Assembly: GCA_016703545.1 (NCBI GenBank)
Contig: JADJBX010000001.1
Location: forward strand, 744,001 to 808,000
DNA length: 64,000 bases
Direction of reading: 5' to 3'
Source: Candidatus Amarobacillus elongatus
Lineage (GTDB): Bacteria; Chloroflexota; Dehalococcoidia; Tepidiformales; Tepidiformaceae
How positions within the stretch are numbered: the first letter of the stretch is position 1; each line of letters begins with the position of its first letter. The notes beneath the pieces are model-generated. The model did not search any database and was not told where the DNA came from. It worked only from the letters and a program-made list of their open reading frames with translations. This document shows positions 48,040-55,783 of the stretch, piece by piece. The position numbers and the translations under genes were made by a program.

Positions 48040-48063
48040 ACGGCCGCCCCCTGGGGCGGCCGT
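48040..48063. terminator. Hairpin after the TadG-like gene
   Basis: An 11-bp perfect stem ACGGCCGCCCC / GGGGCGGCCGT with the 2-base loop CT. On the minus strand it lies between the vWA gene stop (48092) and cpaB and is followed by TTCCGTCTCTC. It could reduce expression of the downstream assembly genes relative to pilin. Confidence 0.6.
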
Positions 48064-48091
48064 CCTCGTCTCCAGGCGCCGGCGGTCCCGG

Positions 48092-49675
48092 CTACTGGGT
48101 TAGCTGAATGTGCGTTTCCGCGGCGATGTTCTGGAACGCGTCGTCCAGTTCCGCCGTCGTTGGCGACTTGAAGTACTTGCCGCCCGTCAGCTCCGCCACC
48201 GCCTGCAGGTTGGCATCGTCGACCGCCGTCCCCAGGCCGATCGTGTACAGCGTTACCCCTGCCGCCTTCAGCCGGTTGGCTTCCGAGGTCAGGTGCGAAT
48301 ATGCCGTCGACGTTCCCGGGCTCTGCGGCGAACTGCACGACCCGTCGTAGTTCGATTGGCTGTACGTCGCGTTCTGGCACACCGTGTTCGTCATACCGTC
48401 CGTCAGCAGGACGACGATCTTCTTCGAATTCATGCGGGCCCCGGAACCGGTCGAGATTCTCCGCCCCAGCGCCGCCGCGTAGGCGATATTCGTACCGCCC
48501 TGCGGGACCAGTATCGAATCCATCTGCGAACGGATCGTCGAGAAGTTGCTGATCAGGTTGTAGTTGATCGTCCCCGAGGAGGAGAACGATGCCAGCCCGA
48601 TCTTGTCGTACGCCTCATTGAAGAAGTTGGTGAAGTACTTCGCGTTCGAAATCATCGAGTCGAAGGGCTCGTGGGGTCCGTTTGTCGTCGTCGTCGCCTG
48701 GTAGGGCGCCGCCTTGTCGCAATACGGCTGGTCCGGGCTTGGCGCCGTGTCCGTCCCGTGCAGCGCCCAGATGTACGCCCGCGCCGTGTCCGCCGCGTTC
48801 GTGCTGCCGTGGTGGTACGCCTTCAGCGTCGGCGTGTTCGCCGCGTTGTTCCATTGCGCCCGCGTCACCGTCAGCTGGTTCGCGGCGACGTTCACCGCCG
48901 TGATCTTGAACAGCTCGTCGTCGATCTGGATCATCCCCGCCCGGGGGCTGCCGCCGCCCGATGGCGTGCGCTGCCAGTACGGCGTCGTGCTGTTCCAGCC
49001 GTCACCGAAGTTGGAACGGTTCGTCGACGACGAGGTGCTCGTGAACACCCGCACGTCATTGAGCGTGATCGTGATGCTGCTGCCCGTCGATGCGGAGATG
49101 TCCGCCGCCAGGCGCGGGAATGCAAACCCGCCCGCCGGTATCGAAAGGCGTCCCGGGCTCATGAGGTAGATGGAGTTCGCGTTCTCCGTTTCCTCATAGC
49201 TCGCCATGCACATCGACCCCGAGATGTCGAGGACGAGGGCGATGTCGAGCACCTGCGAAGCCGCCGTACCCGTCGCCGAGACGTGCCACTTATTGATACC
49301 GAACACCCGCGCGAAGAACGTCGGGATATCGGCCTGGCCGGTGATATTCACGGCCTTGTTCCCCGTGGGGAACGTCGTCGTGAAGCTCACGTTCTGGCCC
49401 TGGGCGGTGATGAACGTCGCGTTCTTCGTCCAATACGAGGTGGCCGCCGCGGATGCGGCGCTCGTCCCGTTCGGCATGTCCTGCGCGGCTGCCAGTGCCG
49501 CGGCGTCCACCGCCGCCTGCATCTGCGTCCGCGCCCAGACGAGCCGGCCCACATCGATGCTCAGGGCCACAAGCCCGATGAGCCCGATGAGCCCGGCCGC
49601 GAAAAGTGGCAGAGTCTGCCCGCGTTCGTCTCCGCCGCGGCCTCTGCCCCGAAACCTGCTCTTGATCGATTGCAT
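48092..49675 (-). CDS. TadG-like pilus protein with von Willebrand A domain
   Basis: 527 residues. The TadE/G N-terminal segment (DERGQTLPLFAAGLIGLIGL) has a type-IV-pilin-like membrane helix, then SIDVGRLVWARTQMQAAVDA. The vWA domain starts ALVLDISGSMC (MIDAS D-x-S-x-S) and includes VPQGGTNIAYA and VVLLTDGMTNTV (the distal Asp). A large insert sits between the first and second MIDAS elements (about residues 190-370). Such pseudopilins may cap or present the pilus for adhesion. ATG 49675 is preferred over the longer frame. Confidence 0.87.
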   Translation of the reverse strand: MQSIKSRFRGRGRGGDERGQTLPLFAAGLIGLIGLVALSIDVGRLVWARTQMQAAVDAAALAAAQDMPNGTSAASAAATSYWTKNATFITAQGQNVSFTTTFPTGNKAVNITGQADIPTFFARVFGINKWHVSATGTAASQVLDIALVLDISGSMCMASYEETENANSIYLMSPGRLSIPAGGFAFPRLAADISASTGSSITITLNDVRVFTSTSSSTNRSNFGDGWNSTTPYWQRTPSGGGSPRAGMIQIDDELFKITAVNVAANQLTVTRAQWNNAANTPTLKAYHHGSTNAADTARAYIWALHGTDTAPSPDQPYCDKAAPYQATTTTNGPHEPFDSMISNAKYFTNFFNEAYDKIGLASFSSSGTINYNLISNFSTIRSQMDSILVPQGGTNIAYAAALGRRISTGSGARMNSKKIVVLLTDGMTNTVCQNATYSQSNYDGSCSSPQSPGTSTAYSHLTSEANRLKAAGVTLYTIGLGTAVDDANLQAVAELTGGKYFKSPTTAELDDAFQNIAAETHIQLTQ

Positions 49676-49766
49676 GGCGTGGTCCCTTTCCGGGTGGGTG
49701 GAGGCACGTCGCACCCTGGTGGACACATGGTCTGGTTCGTTCGAACGGCCGGCACCGGGCCGGGCT

Positions 49767-50249
49767 TCACTCGAGGCGCATGAACGACGTCGATGCGATC
49801 GTCGGCGCGGAGATGCTGCTGCCCCCCACGAGCGCCATGATGTTTCCGATCGGCGTCACGTATTGGAAGTTGAAGGCCACCCGCACCGACGTCTCCGACC
49901 CGCGCCTGCCCTGCACATTCGTCTTCGTCACGCTCACCTTCGAGGCGTCGATGGCGCAGTTCGAGGTCGAGGGGTAGCCGCTGCAGAAGCTGCCGTACAA
50001 CTTGGCGTCGATCGTCGCGTTGTCCGATTGCACCGCTGCCGCCCGCGCGCCCTCGCGCGCCGCATTCGTCACCACGAGCCACGTGTAGTAGCCGCGCCCG
50101 AAGTCCACCAGGCCGAACAGCAGGAGCAGGAACACCGGGAGGATGAGCGAGAACTCTACGAGTGCCTGCCCCTTCTCTCCGTCTCGCCAGCTCCGCCGCC
50201 CGCGCGCGGCATGTTTGCCCATGGCGCCGTCGTTCCGCGGTTCGGTCAT
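49767..50249 (-). CDS. tadE: TadE-like pseudopilin
   Basis: 160 residues. The key segment KGQALVEFSLILPVFLLLLF carries the type-IV-like Glu and the membrane helix, then GLVDFGRGYYTWLVVTNAAREGARAAAV. Two cysteines (FCSGYPSTSNC) could form a disulfide outside. It lies between the Flp pilin gene and the vWA gene, the usual order. ATG 50249 has GAGGGA 7-8 bases upstream. Confidence 0.9.
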   Translation of the reverse strand: MTEPRNDGAMGKHAARGRRSWRDGEKGQALVEFSLILPVFLLLLFGLVDFGRGYYTWLVVTNAAREGARAAAVQSDNATIDAKLYGSFCSGYPSTSNCAIDASKVSVTKTNVQGRRGSETSVRVAFNFQYVTPIGNIMALVGGSSISAPTIASTSFMRLE

Positions 50250-50365
50250 CGTGGTTCCCTCGTTTGGGCTGGTGGCCCGGATGTGGTTCGGGGGCGGGAT
50301 GGGAGAGACCCATCCCACCCCCGGTGTCTTCGCGTCCACGTCCCCAACCGGGGACGGCGCTGGAC

Positions 50366-50551
50366 CTAGAAGGCGGCGTTCACGCTGCCGAGCGCGCCGT
50401 TGATGCCGCCACCCAGGGTCTGCAGGGCGGCGATACACACGACAGCGATGAGGGCGAGGATGAGGCCGTACTCGGCGAGGCCCTGGCCTTCTTCGTCGCG
50501 GGTCTTGGCGGCCACGTACTTGCGGAGCGCCCAGTTGTGAATCTTCGACAT
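50366..50551 (-). CDS. flp: Flp/Fap-type pilin
   Basis: 61 residues, the major subunit of the thin Flp pilus. The prepilin signature is EEGQGLAEYGLILALI: cleavage after Gly leaves a mature N-terminus with the Glu-Tyr pair used in Flp pilins, then a hydrophobic helix. Start ATG 50551 has AGGTAGGA upstream. It is the first gene of the tad operon, after a leader of almost 480 bp. No prepilin peptidase (TadV) is in the window. Confidence 0.93.
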   Translation of the reverse strand: MSKIHNWALRKYVAAKTRDEEGQGLAEYGLILALIAVVCIAALQTLGGGINGALGSVNAAF

Positions 50552-51029
50552 GGTTTCCTACCTCTTCCTGTGGTGGGGCCCCTGCCCCTGGCTGGGTGTC
50601 TCCTCGTTCTTGTGCCCCGGGCCTCCCCGGCCATCTCCAGTGGCCAGCCCTTGCCGTTCTCCCCGCGGCGCCCCCTCTCTGGTGCGCTCTTGCGGTTCCT
50701 CCGGTTTGGGACCGGTGCTCTTGTTGAGGAGCTACTAGCAACTTCGTCCATCGCCAGCGGGACTAAAGGCGGGTTACCCCTTGTTCACCGGCCCTTCCCC
50801 CACCGGTCTGCTTCCGTCGTTTCCCCCGGCCTCTCCCGCACCTGGCGGGTTGCATTCCGGGGAGCTGGCCGTGCTGGCCCGGCCACCGCCGGGAGCGATC
50901 CCCCCGTGCGGTCCTCCCGCACCGGGCGTTTCGCCCCCCGTTATCTCCAGATTCGACCGCCGCCCCCATACCCACAGGCCATCGCTCTGCCGATGTTCAA
51001 TTCGACACGAACGACGAAGGAATCGCCGC
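50552..51029. other. Long GC-rich region upstream of the Flp pilin gene
   Basis: 478 bp with no supported gene, separating the minus-strand tad operon from a plus-strand gene. It contains two related segments (CTCCCGCACCTGGCGGGTT near 50832-50851 and CTCCCGCACCGGGCG near 50914-50928) and a third GGCGGGTTACCCC near 50768. Several hairpins can be drawn. It may be a structured 5' leader of the pilin mRNA. I could not match it to a known riboswitch by eye. Confidence 0.45.
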
Positions 51030-51665
51030 ATGGCCGCACGCGCCGCCGCCGAACCCCGCACTCAGCCCCGCATCAGCCTCGCCGCCTTCCTTCAGGACGC
51101 GGCGCTCGTGCTCGTTTCCACCCTCTTCTTCTGGGCGAACCTGCGCGAAGCCCTCGATGGCCACCTGCGCAACATCCCCTTCGCCTTCGAACAGGGCCTG
51201 CTCGTCTTCATGTTCCTCAGCCGCCGCCGTGCCATCGCCACCAGCTCCCGCCCCATGGATTGGGTCGTCGCCATCGGCGGGTGGACCGCCCTGCTGCTGC
51301 GCCCCCACGACGGCGATTCCCTGCCCCAGCTCGTTGGCACCGGCATCCAGGTCGCCGGGCTGTGCCTCGTTTTCGTCGGCTTCAGCTACCTTGGCCGCAG
51401 CTTCGGCGTGGTCGCCGCCAACCGCGGTTTGAAGGTCAACGGCCCCTACCGCATCGTTCGCCACCCCATCTACTTCGCCCACTTCGTCACGATGTCCGGC
51501 TATATCGTCGGCAACCCAACGCCCTGGAACATCGCCGTCTTCGCCGTCACCGCCGTGTTCCAGGTCCTTCGCATCCGTGCCGAGGAGCGCATCCTTTCGG
51601 ATACCGCGAACTACGCCGAGTACCGGCAGCGCGTGCGCTGGCGCCTGCTCCCCGGCATCTGGTAG
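51030..51665 (+). CDS. Isoprenylcysteine carboxyl methyltransferase/PEMT-fold membrane protein
   Basis: 211 residues with four to five hydrophobic segments and the cofactor motif GPYRIVRHPIYFAHFV, followed by the late RAEERIL...YAEYRQRV pattern. This is the NnrU/ICMT/PEMT fold that methylates small lipophilic or lipid substrates using SAM. ATG 51030 has GAAGGA 8-9 bases upstream. The substrate is unknown. Confidence 0.8.
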   Translation: MAARAAAEPRTQPRISLAAFLQDAALVLVSTLFFWANLREALDGHLRNIPFAFEQGLLVFMFLSRRRAIATSSRPMDWVVAIGGWTALLLRPHDGDSLPQLVGTGIQVAGLCLVFVGFSYLGRSFGVVAANRGLKVNGPYRIVRHPIYFAHFVTMSGYIVGNPTPWNIAVFAVTAVFQVLRIRAEERILSDTANYAEYRQRVRWRLLPGIW

Positions 51666-51712
51666 AGAGCACCCATTCCGACCGTTCCGGCCGCACCCGT
51701 TACACTGCCCGC

Positions 51713-52390
51713 ATGGAAGTTGCGAACGAGATCATGGTCCGCGGCATCGTCGTCGGGGTGTTCCAGGAGAACTGCTGGGTCATCGGCAATCGCCGCACCC
51801 GCGAGGCCATCTGCATCGACCCGGGCGATCAGCCCGACGAGATCCTCGCCCTCGCCCGCGACATGGGCGTCGAGATCAAGCTCATCGCCAACTCCCACGC
51901 CCACATCGACCACGTGCTCGGCATCCGCGGCATCCACGCCGCCACCGGCGCGAAGTTCCTCCTCCACCACCAGGACCTGGACCTCCTGCGCGATGGCTTC
52001 GGCCTGTCCGCCGCCCGCTTCGGCCTCGACCCCACCCAGAAGCCCCCGGACCCGGACGCGTTCGTCGAGGACATGGACGTCGTCGAAGTGGAGGGCCTGC
52101 AGCTCAAGGCAATCACCACCCCCGGCCATACCCCCGGCAGCGTCAGCTACTACGCCGCCGGCATGCTCTTCAGCGGCGATACCCTCTTCCGCGGCTCCAT
52201 TGGCCGCACCGACCTCCCCGGCGGCGACCTCGCCCAGGAGATGACCAGCATCTGCGACCGCCTGCTCACCCTCCCGGACGACACCATCGTCCTGCCCGGG
52301 CACATGCAGGAGACCACCGTCGCCTTCGAAAAGCAGAACAACCCGTTCGTCCAGGAGTGGCGCCGCCACCTGGAGTCCCTGAGGGGCTAA
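51713..52390 (+). CDS. MBL-fold metallohydrolase, glyoxalase II-like
   Basis: 225 residues. Zinc site: NSHAHIDHVLG (H-x-H-x-D-H), then TTPGHTPGS, MLFSGDTLFRGSIGR and LPGHMQETT. The GRTD segment after SGDTLF is typical of glyoxalase II/persulfide-dioxygenase-like enzymes. The exact substrate is open. Convergent with the HxlR gene, with 15 bp between. Confidence 0.88.
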   Translation: MEVANEIMVRGIVVGVFQENCWVIGNRRTREAICIDPGDQPDEILALARDMGVEIKLIANSHAHIDHVLGIRGIHAATGAKFLLHHQDLDLLRDGFGLSAARFGLDPTQKPPDPDAFVEDMDVVEVEGLQLKAITTPGHTPGSVSYYAAGMLFSGDTLFRGSIGRTDLPGGDLAQEMTSICDRLLTLPDDTIVLPGHMQETTVAFEKQNNPFVQEWRRHLESLRG

Positions 52391-52405
52391 CGGCGGCCCC
52401 TCGCG

Positions 52406-53104
52406 TTACGACGCCGCCGCGAGCGCCTTTCGTACCTTCGGCGCGAACGGGCTGAACGAAAACCATCGCGGGAACGCCCGTACCAGCGCCGGTGGCCCTT
52501 CGATCCCGAACGTGCCGGCGCGCATCGCCTCCGGGATGGTGATCCGGCCCATCCAGACGCGATGGAGTTCCCGGCTCGAAGTGCGTACCTCGAGGTCGAT
52601 CTCGAAACCCGGGTGCTTGATGCACGTCTCCACGTCGTCCGGGCCGATCACCAGCCAGATCCGCTCCGTCGTGCCGCCCGGGCAGGTGAGGATGAACTCC
52701 GCCACCACGCGCCGCTCCGGCACGCGCTCGCGCAGCACCCCGCGCCGGAACCGCCACATCAGGTGCGTGTTATCGAGCTGGTCGTCCCCCGGGTCCTGGA
52801 AATACGCCCAGCGAATCGCCCACTCCCCGAGCGCGAACACCACATCCTCCAGGTCCGCCCCCGCCGGCGTGAGCCAGTAGCGCGGCCGCCCCGCCTGCTC
52901 CTGCCGCCGCTCGACGATGCCGTTTCCCACCATCTGCTTCAACCGCTCCGAAAGCAGCGTCCGGGAGATGTGCGGGATGCCGGCCTGGATCTCGCTGAAG
53001 CTGTGCGCGCCCACAATCAGCTCCCGCAGGATGAGTGGCGTCCACCGATCGCCGAGGATCTCCGTCGCCATCGCCACCGGGCAGTACTGCGTCGATTCGT
53101 CCAT
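52406..53104 (-). CDS. HxlR-type regulator with C-terminal SCP2-like domain
   Basis: 232 residues. N-terminal HxlR winged helix: YCPVAMATEILGDRWTPLIL, AHSFSEIQAGIPHISRTLLS, RRQEQAGRPRYWLTPAG. The C-terminal 110 residues (EFILTCPGGTTERIWLVIG to the end) look like a sterol-carrier-like sensory domain, found fused to some HxlR proteins. It is divergent from an acyl-CoA dehydrogenase gene and is a candidate regulator of it. Confidence 0.87.
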   Translation of the reverse strand: MDESTQYCPVAMATEILGDRWTPLILRELIVGAHSFSEIQAGIPHISRTLLSERLKQMVGNGIVERRQEQAGRPRYWLTPAGADLEDVVFALGEWAIRWAYFQDPGDDQLDNTHLMWRFRRGVLRERVPERRVVAEFILTCPGGTTERIWLVIGPDDVETCIKHPGFEIDLEVRTSSRELHRVWMGRITIPEAMRAGTFGIEGPPALVRAFPRWFSFSPFAPKVRKALAAAS

Positions 53105-53140
53105 GCGTGCGAGTGTGCCCCAGGTCGCACAGCCGCCGCC

Positions 53141-53157
53141 AGTCCGTTTTCTGGACT
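53141..53157. promoter_or_regulatory. Inverted repeat, candidate HxlR operator
   Basis: AGTCC-N7-GGACT is a clean dyad in the 106 bp between the divergent HxlR and acyl-CoA dehydrogenase starts. Its position suits autoregulation and control of the dehydrogenase by the HxlR protein. No binding data. Confidence 0.4.
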
Positions 53158-53210
53158 TCTGAGCCCATGTCCCCCGCCCCTACGGTGGAATCAGCACATG
53201 GAGGACAGAC

Positions 53211-54365
53211 ATGATGACCACACTCGTTCCCGATTCCCTCGCCCCGTTCCGCACGCTCGATGAGATGCTGGCCGAGGCCATGCCCACGATCGCGCGGCAC
53301 GCCGCCCGCCACGACGCGGAAGGCACCTTCGTCGAGGAGGCGTACGCGGCCCTGAAGTCCGCGGGCTTCCTCGCCGCCGCCGTGCCGCTCGAACTGGGTG
53401 GCGGCGGCGCCGGCCTCCCCGAGATGGCATGGGCCCACCACGACCTCGCCCTCGCCTGCGGCAGTACCTCGCTCGCTGCCTCCATGCACTCCCACAGCGT
53501 CGTCACCCTCGCCTGGCGGTACCGCCGCGGCGCACCCGTCGACAAGACCCTGCGCCGCGTGGCCGCCGAGAACCTCGTTCTCGTCTCCACCGGCGGCTCC
53601 GATCACGTCCGCCCCTCCGCCGTCGCCCGCCCCGCCGAGGGCGGCCTCGTCGTCAACGGCCGCAAGATCTTCGCCAGCCAATCGCCCGTGGGCGACGTCC
53701 TGGCCACCTGGGCCGTGCTCGAAGGCGACCAGCCCGAGATCGTCGGCGTCAGCATCCCCATGAACGCCCCCGGCGTGGAGATCCTGCCCACGTGGGACGC
53801 CCACGGCATGCGCGGCACGGGCAGCAACGACATCCTCCTGAACGATGTGTTCGTCCCCGAGGCGGCCGTTGGTGCCCGCCGGCCCTACGGCCGGCTGGAC
53901 CCGCTGATCCGCATCGCGCTCATCAACGGCCTCGCCATCATCACGGGGACGTACCTCGGGCTCGTTCGTGCCGCCCGGGACGAGGCCGTCCGCGCATGGG
54001 CGGGCCGCCAGCCGTCTCCCGGCACGCAGCACCTGGTGGGCGCCGTCGCGCATGAATACGAAGCCGCCCGCCTCGCCTTCGAGGGCGCCCTCGCCCGTCT
54101 CGGCCCCGACCCCGAGTCCACCTTCGAAAACTTCCTCGCGGTCCAGCACGCGAAGCGCGCCGTCAGTACCCACGGCGCTCGCGCGATCGAGGCAGCCTTT
54201 GAGGCCATCGGTGGCCGTGCGTTCTACCGCTCGTCACCGTTGGAGCGCATCGCCCGGGACTTCCGGGGCATCAACCACCATCCCCTTACGCCGGAGGCGT
54301 TCACGCGCTACGCCGGGCACGTCGCCCTCGGCGGCGACCCCGAGCTCCTCGAAGGGGCGGGTTAA
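53211..54365 (+). CDS. Acyl-CoA dehydrogenase family protein
   Basis: 384 residues. ACAD domains in order: helical N-terminus (ARHDAEGTFVEEAYAALKSA, GFLAAAVPLELGGGG), middle barrel (STGGSDHVRPSAVARP, GLVVNGRKIFASQSP, LPTWDAHGMRGTGSNDI), and C-terminal helices (HLVGAVAHEYEAARLAFEGAL, RDFRGINHHPLTPEAFTRYAG). The His-rich end resembles the acyl-CoA dehydrogenase/monooxygenase group using free flavin as well as true ACADs. No clear catalytic Glu position can be fixed by eye. GGAGGAC lies upstream of ATG 53211. Confidence 0.85.
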   Translation: MMTTLVPDSLAPFRTLDEMLAEAMPTIARHAARHDAEGTFVEEAYAALKSAGFLAAAVPLELGGGGAGLPEMAWAHHDLALACGSTSLAASMHSHSVVTLAWRYRRGAPVDKTLRRVAAENLVLVSTGGSDHVRPSAVARPAEGGLVVNGRKIFASQSPVGDVLATWAVLEGDQPEIVGVSIPMNAPGVEILPTWDAHGMRGTGSNDILLNDVFVPEAAVGARRPYGRLDPLIRIALINGLAIITGTYLGLVRAARDEAVRAWAGRQPSPGTQHLVGAVAHEYEAARLAFEGALARLGPDPESTFENFLAVQHAKRAVSTHGARAIEAAFEAIGGRAFYRSSPLERIARDFRGINHHPLTPEAFTRYAGHVALGGDPELLEGAG

Positions 54366-54484
54366 GGGCGCGCCGTCGCCAGCCCACCGATACCCCGGCC
54401 CCCCGCCCGCTGACGCCCGCGTTCGCCGCCGTGCCCTCCAATGGGGAGGGCGCGGCGAACGCCGCGGCCGCGAAGGAGGTTCTC

Positions 54485-54610
54485 ATGCACACCTGTGACC
54501 GGTGCGGACAACAGATCCAGGGCGACGCCCTCCAGTACAAGGACCGTAGCTTCTGTTCCCAGGACTGCCTTACGTCCTTCAAACGCGATGAAGCCGGTGC
54601 GTCGCGCTGA
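54485..54610 (+). CDS. 41-residue zinc-finger mini-protein
   Basis: Starts MHTCDRCGQQIQGDALQYKD and continues with SFCSQDCLTSFKRDE before the stop at 54608-54610. Cys pairs C-x2-C and C-x3-C suit one zinc ion, like TRASH/MYM-type fingers (FCSxxC). An excellent AAGGAGGT lies 6-7 bases before the ATG, so translation is credible despite the size. The 3' end is embedded in a 15-bp inverted repeat. Close to three related mini-proteins on the other strand. Confidence 0.7.
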   Translation: MHTCDRCGQQIQGDALQYKDRSFCSQDCLTSFKRDEAGASR

Positions 54611-54623
54611 CGCACCGGCTTCA
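54589..54623 (+). terminator. Hairpin at the end of the 41-residue ORF
   Basis: A 15-bp perfect inverted repeat (TGAAGCCGGTGCGTC / GACGCACCGGCTTCA) with a 5-base loop spans the stop codon. A second hairpin follows at 54645. The last codons of the mini-protein are thus part of the stem. Confidence 0.65.
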
Positions 54624-54644
54624 CCGGGTACCTGCCGGGAACAA

Positions 54645-54671
54645 CGAACGGGGCCGATTCGGCCCCGTTCG
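54645..54671. terminator. Terminator between the plus- and minus-strand mini-protein genes
   Basis: An 11-bp perfect stem CGAACGGGGCC / GGCCCCGTTCG with the loop GATTC. It is placed between the convergent stop codons at 54610 and 54696 and can serve both. Confidence 0.75.
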
Positions 54672-54695
54672 CGTGTGTGAACGTTCGGACGAGGA

Positions 54696-54917
54696 CTAGA
54701 CGCCGGGCGTCACTTCCTTCGTCGCCTTCTCGTGGCGAAGCAGTGCCTCGAGCGTGAAGCCGAGGTCCGCCTTCTCGCACAGCGAGCTGCAGTACGTCAT
54801 CTTCAGCGAGGAACTCGGGGACTTGCGCCAGTCATAGCGCAGCCCGCAGCGAGCGCACACCTTGATGTTTGCGAGGCTCATCCCGGTTGCACCGGGGCCA
54901 ATAATGGGCGTTTCCAC
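54696..54917 (-). CDS. Zinc-ribbon mini-protein, tandem paralogue A
   Basis: 73 residues. The first 18 are specific (METPIIGPGATGMSLANI), then CARCGLRYDWRKSPSSSL, KMTYCSSLCEKADLGFT, LEALLRHEKA and a short acidic tail. The four cysteines (C-x2-C, C-x3-C) should bind zinc. It shares the block DWRxSPSSSLKMTYCxSLCE with the ORFs at 55028 and 55330. GGGGAGGGAAC lies before the ATG at 54917. Family not recognised. Confidence 0.75.
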   Translation of the reverse strand: METPIIGPGATGMSLANIKVCARCGLRYDWRKSPSSSLKMTYCSSLCEKADLGFTLEALLRHEKATKEVTPGV

Positions 54918-55027
54918 GTTCCCTCCCCACGTCCTGAGTGGTGTCCACTTCTAGAACGTAGATCCAGCGTAGAAGGTTCCCTCCGCTGCCGCCACCGGCG
55001 TAACCGCGGCTTGGGAAAGCGCCCTTG

Positions 55028-55219
55028 TTAGGCCGCCGCCGTCTTCGACTCGACCCGCAGGATCGTCTCGATCGTGAACCCCAGGTCCGCCTTCTCGCAG
55101 AGCGACCCGCAGTACGTCATCTTCAGCGACGAACTCGGGGACCGCCTCCAGTCGTACCGCAGACCGCAGTGCGCGCAGGTGACGATGTTCCGGGCGTCGA
55201 AATCACTGATGGTTCCCAT
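55028..55219 (-). CDS. Zinc-ribbon mini-protein, tandem paralogue B
   Basis: 63 residues: MGTISDFDARNIVTCAHCGL, RYDWRRSPSSSLKMTYC, GSLCEKADLGFTIET, ILRVESKTAAA. Same C-x2-C / C-x3-C layout and nearly the same central block as its neighbours. GGGGAGG lies about 9 bases upstream of ATG 55219. Each copy has its own start and ribosome site, with 108 bp between B and A, so these are separate small genes, not domains of one protein. Confidence 0.78.
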   Translation of the reverse strand: MGTISDFDARNIVTCAHCGLRYDWRRSPSSSLKMTYCGSLCEKADLGFTIETILRVESKTAAA

Positions 55220-55329
55220 GGCGTTCCTCCCCCGGGCCTTTCCCGGCCCTGTGTCAGGTTGGCATGGCGGCCTCGGGTGGCGTACCGCCGTTAGGAGCAG
55301 TTTCCACCCGACTTTCGGCCTAAATTCCC

Positions 55330-55521
55330 CTACGCCGCCAGCAATGCACGCCATGCCGGGCGCACCCGCGTGAAGTCGTAGAGCAGGGTCTCGATCGTGA
55401 ACCCCAGGTCCGCTTTCTCGCACAGCGACCCGCAGTAGGTCATCTTCAGCGAGGAACTTGGCGAGCGCCGCCAGTCGTAGGTCTGGCCACAGCGTCCGCA
55501 AATCCGGATCGGGGTCTCCAT
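55330..55521 (-). CDS. Zinc-ribbon mini-protein, tandem paralogue C
   Basis: 63 residues: METPIRICGRCGQTYDWRRS, PSSSLKMTYCGSLCEKADLG, FTIETLLYDFTRVRPAW and a short tail. It starts METPI like copy A and carries the T-I-E-T of copy B. GGAGGAG lies just upstream of ATG 55521. First gene in the array in the direction of transcription; spacing to B is 110 bp. Confidence 0.78.
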   Translation of the reverse strand: METPIRICGRCGQTYDWRRSPSSSLKMTYCGSLCEKADLGFTIETLLYDFTRVRPAWRALLAA

Positions 55522-55722
55522 CGGTCTCCTCCGCACGGGTCACTCCCGGTGTCTCATCGGGAACGGCCGTGCACCAATCATCGGCACGATGCCCACCCAT
55601 CGGCACTACGGGTTTTCGCCGATCCGTTGCAGAACCGCACGGGGATTACCCTTATGCGAGCAGAAGCAACTCCCCTGACTTCTTTCCCCGCCACGGGGCA
55701 ACGCCCCTGACACGTTCCATAA

Positions 55723-55758
55723 CGCGAAGGCCGGGGCGAAAATGCCCCGGCCTTCGCG
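55723..55758. terminator. Terminator after LLM oxidoreductase (3)
   Basis: A 15-bp perfect stem CGCGAAGGCCGGGGC / GCCCCGGCCTTCGCG with the loop GAAAAT. On the minus strand it lies 25 bp past the oxidoreductase stop. It also separates that gene from the mini-protein array. Confidence 0.8.
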
Positions 55759-55783
55759 AAGGATTCCACCGGCGCCCGCGCCG

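Noticed and set aside
50760..50960. Cobalamin, c-di-GMP riboswitch or SRP RNA in the flp leader
   Set aside because: Short similarities (GCCGGTGAAC, CGGAAGCAG) occur, but the order and pairing of the conserved boxes do not fit any of these RNAs.
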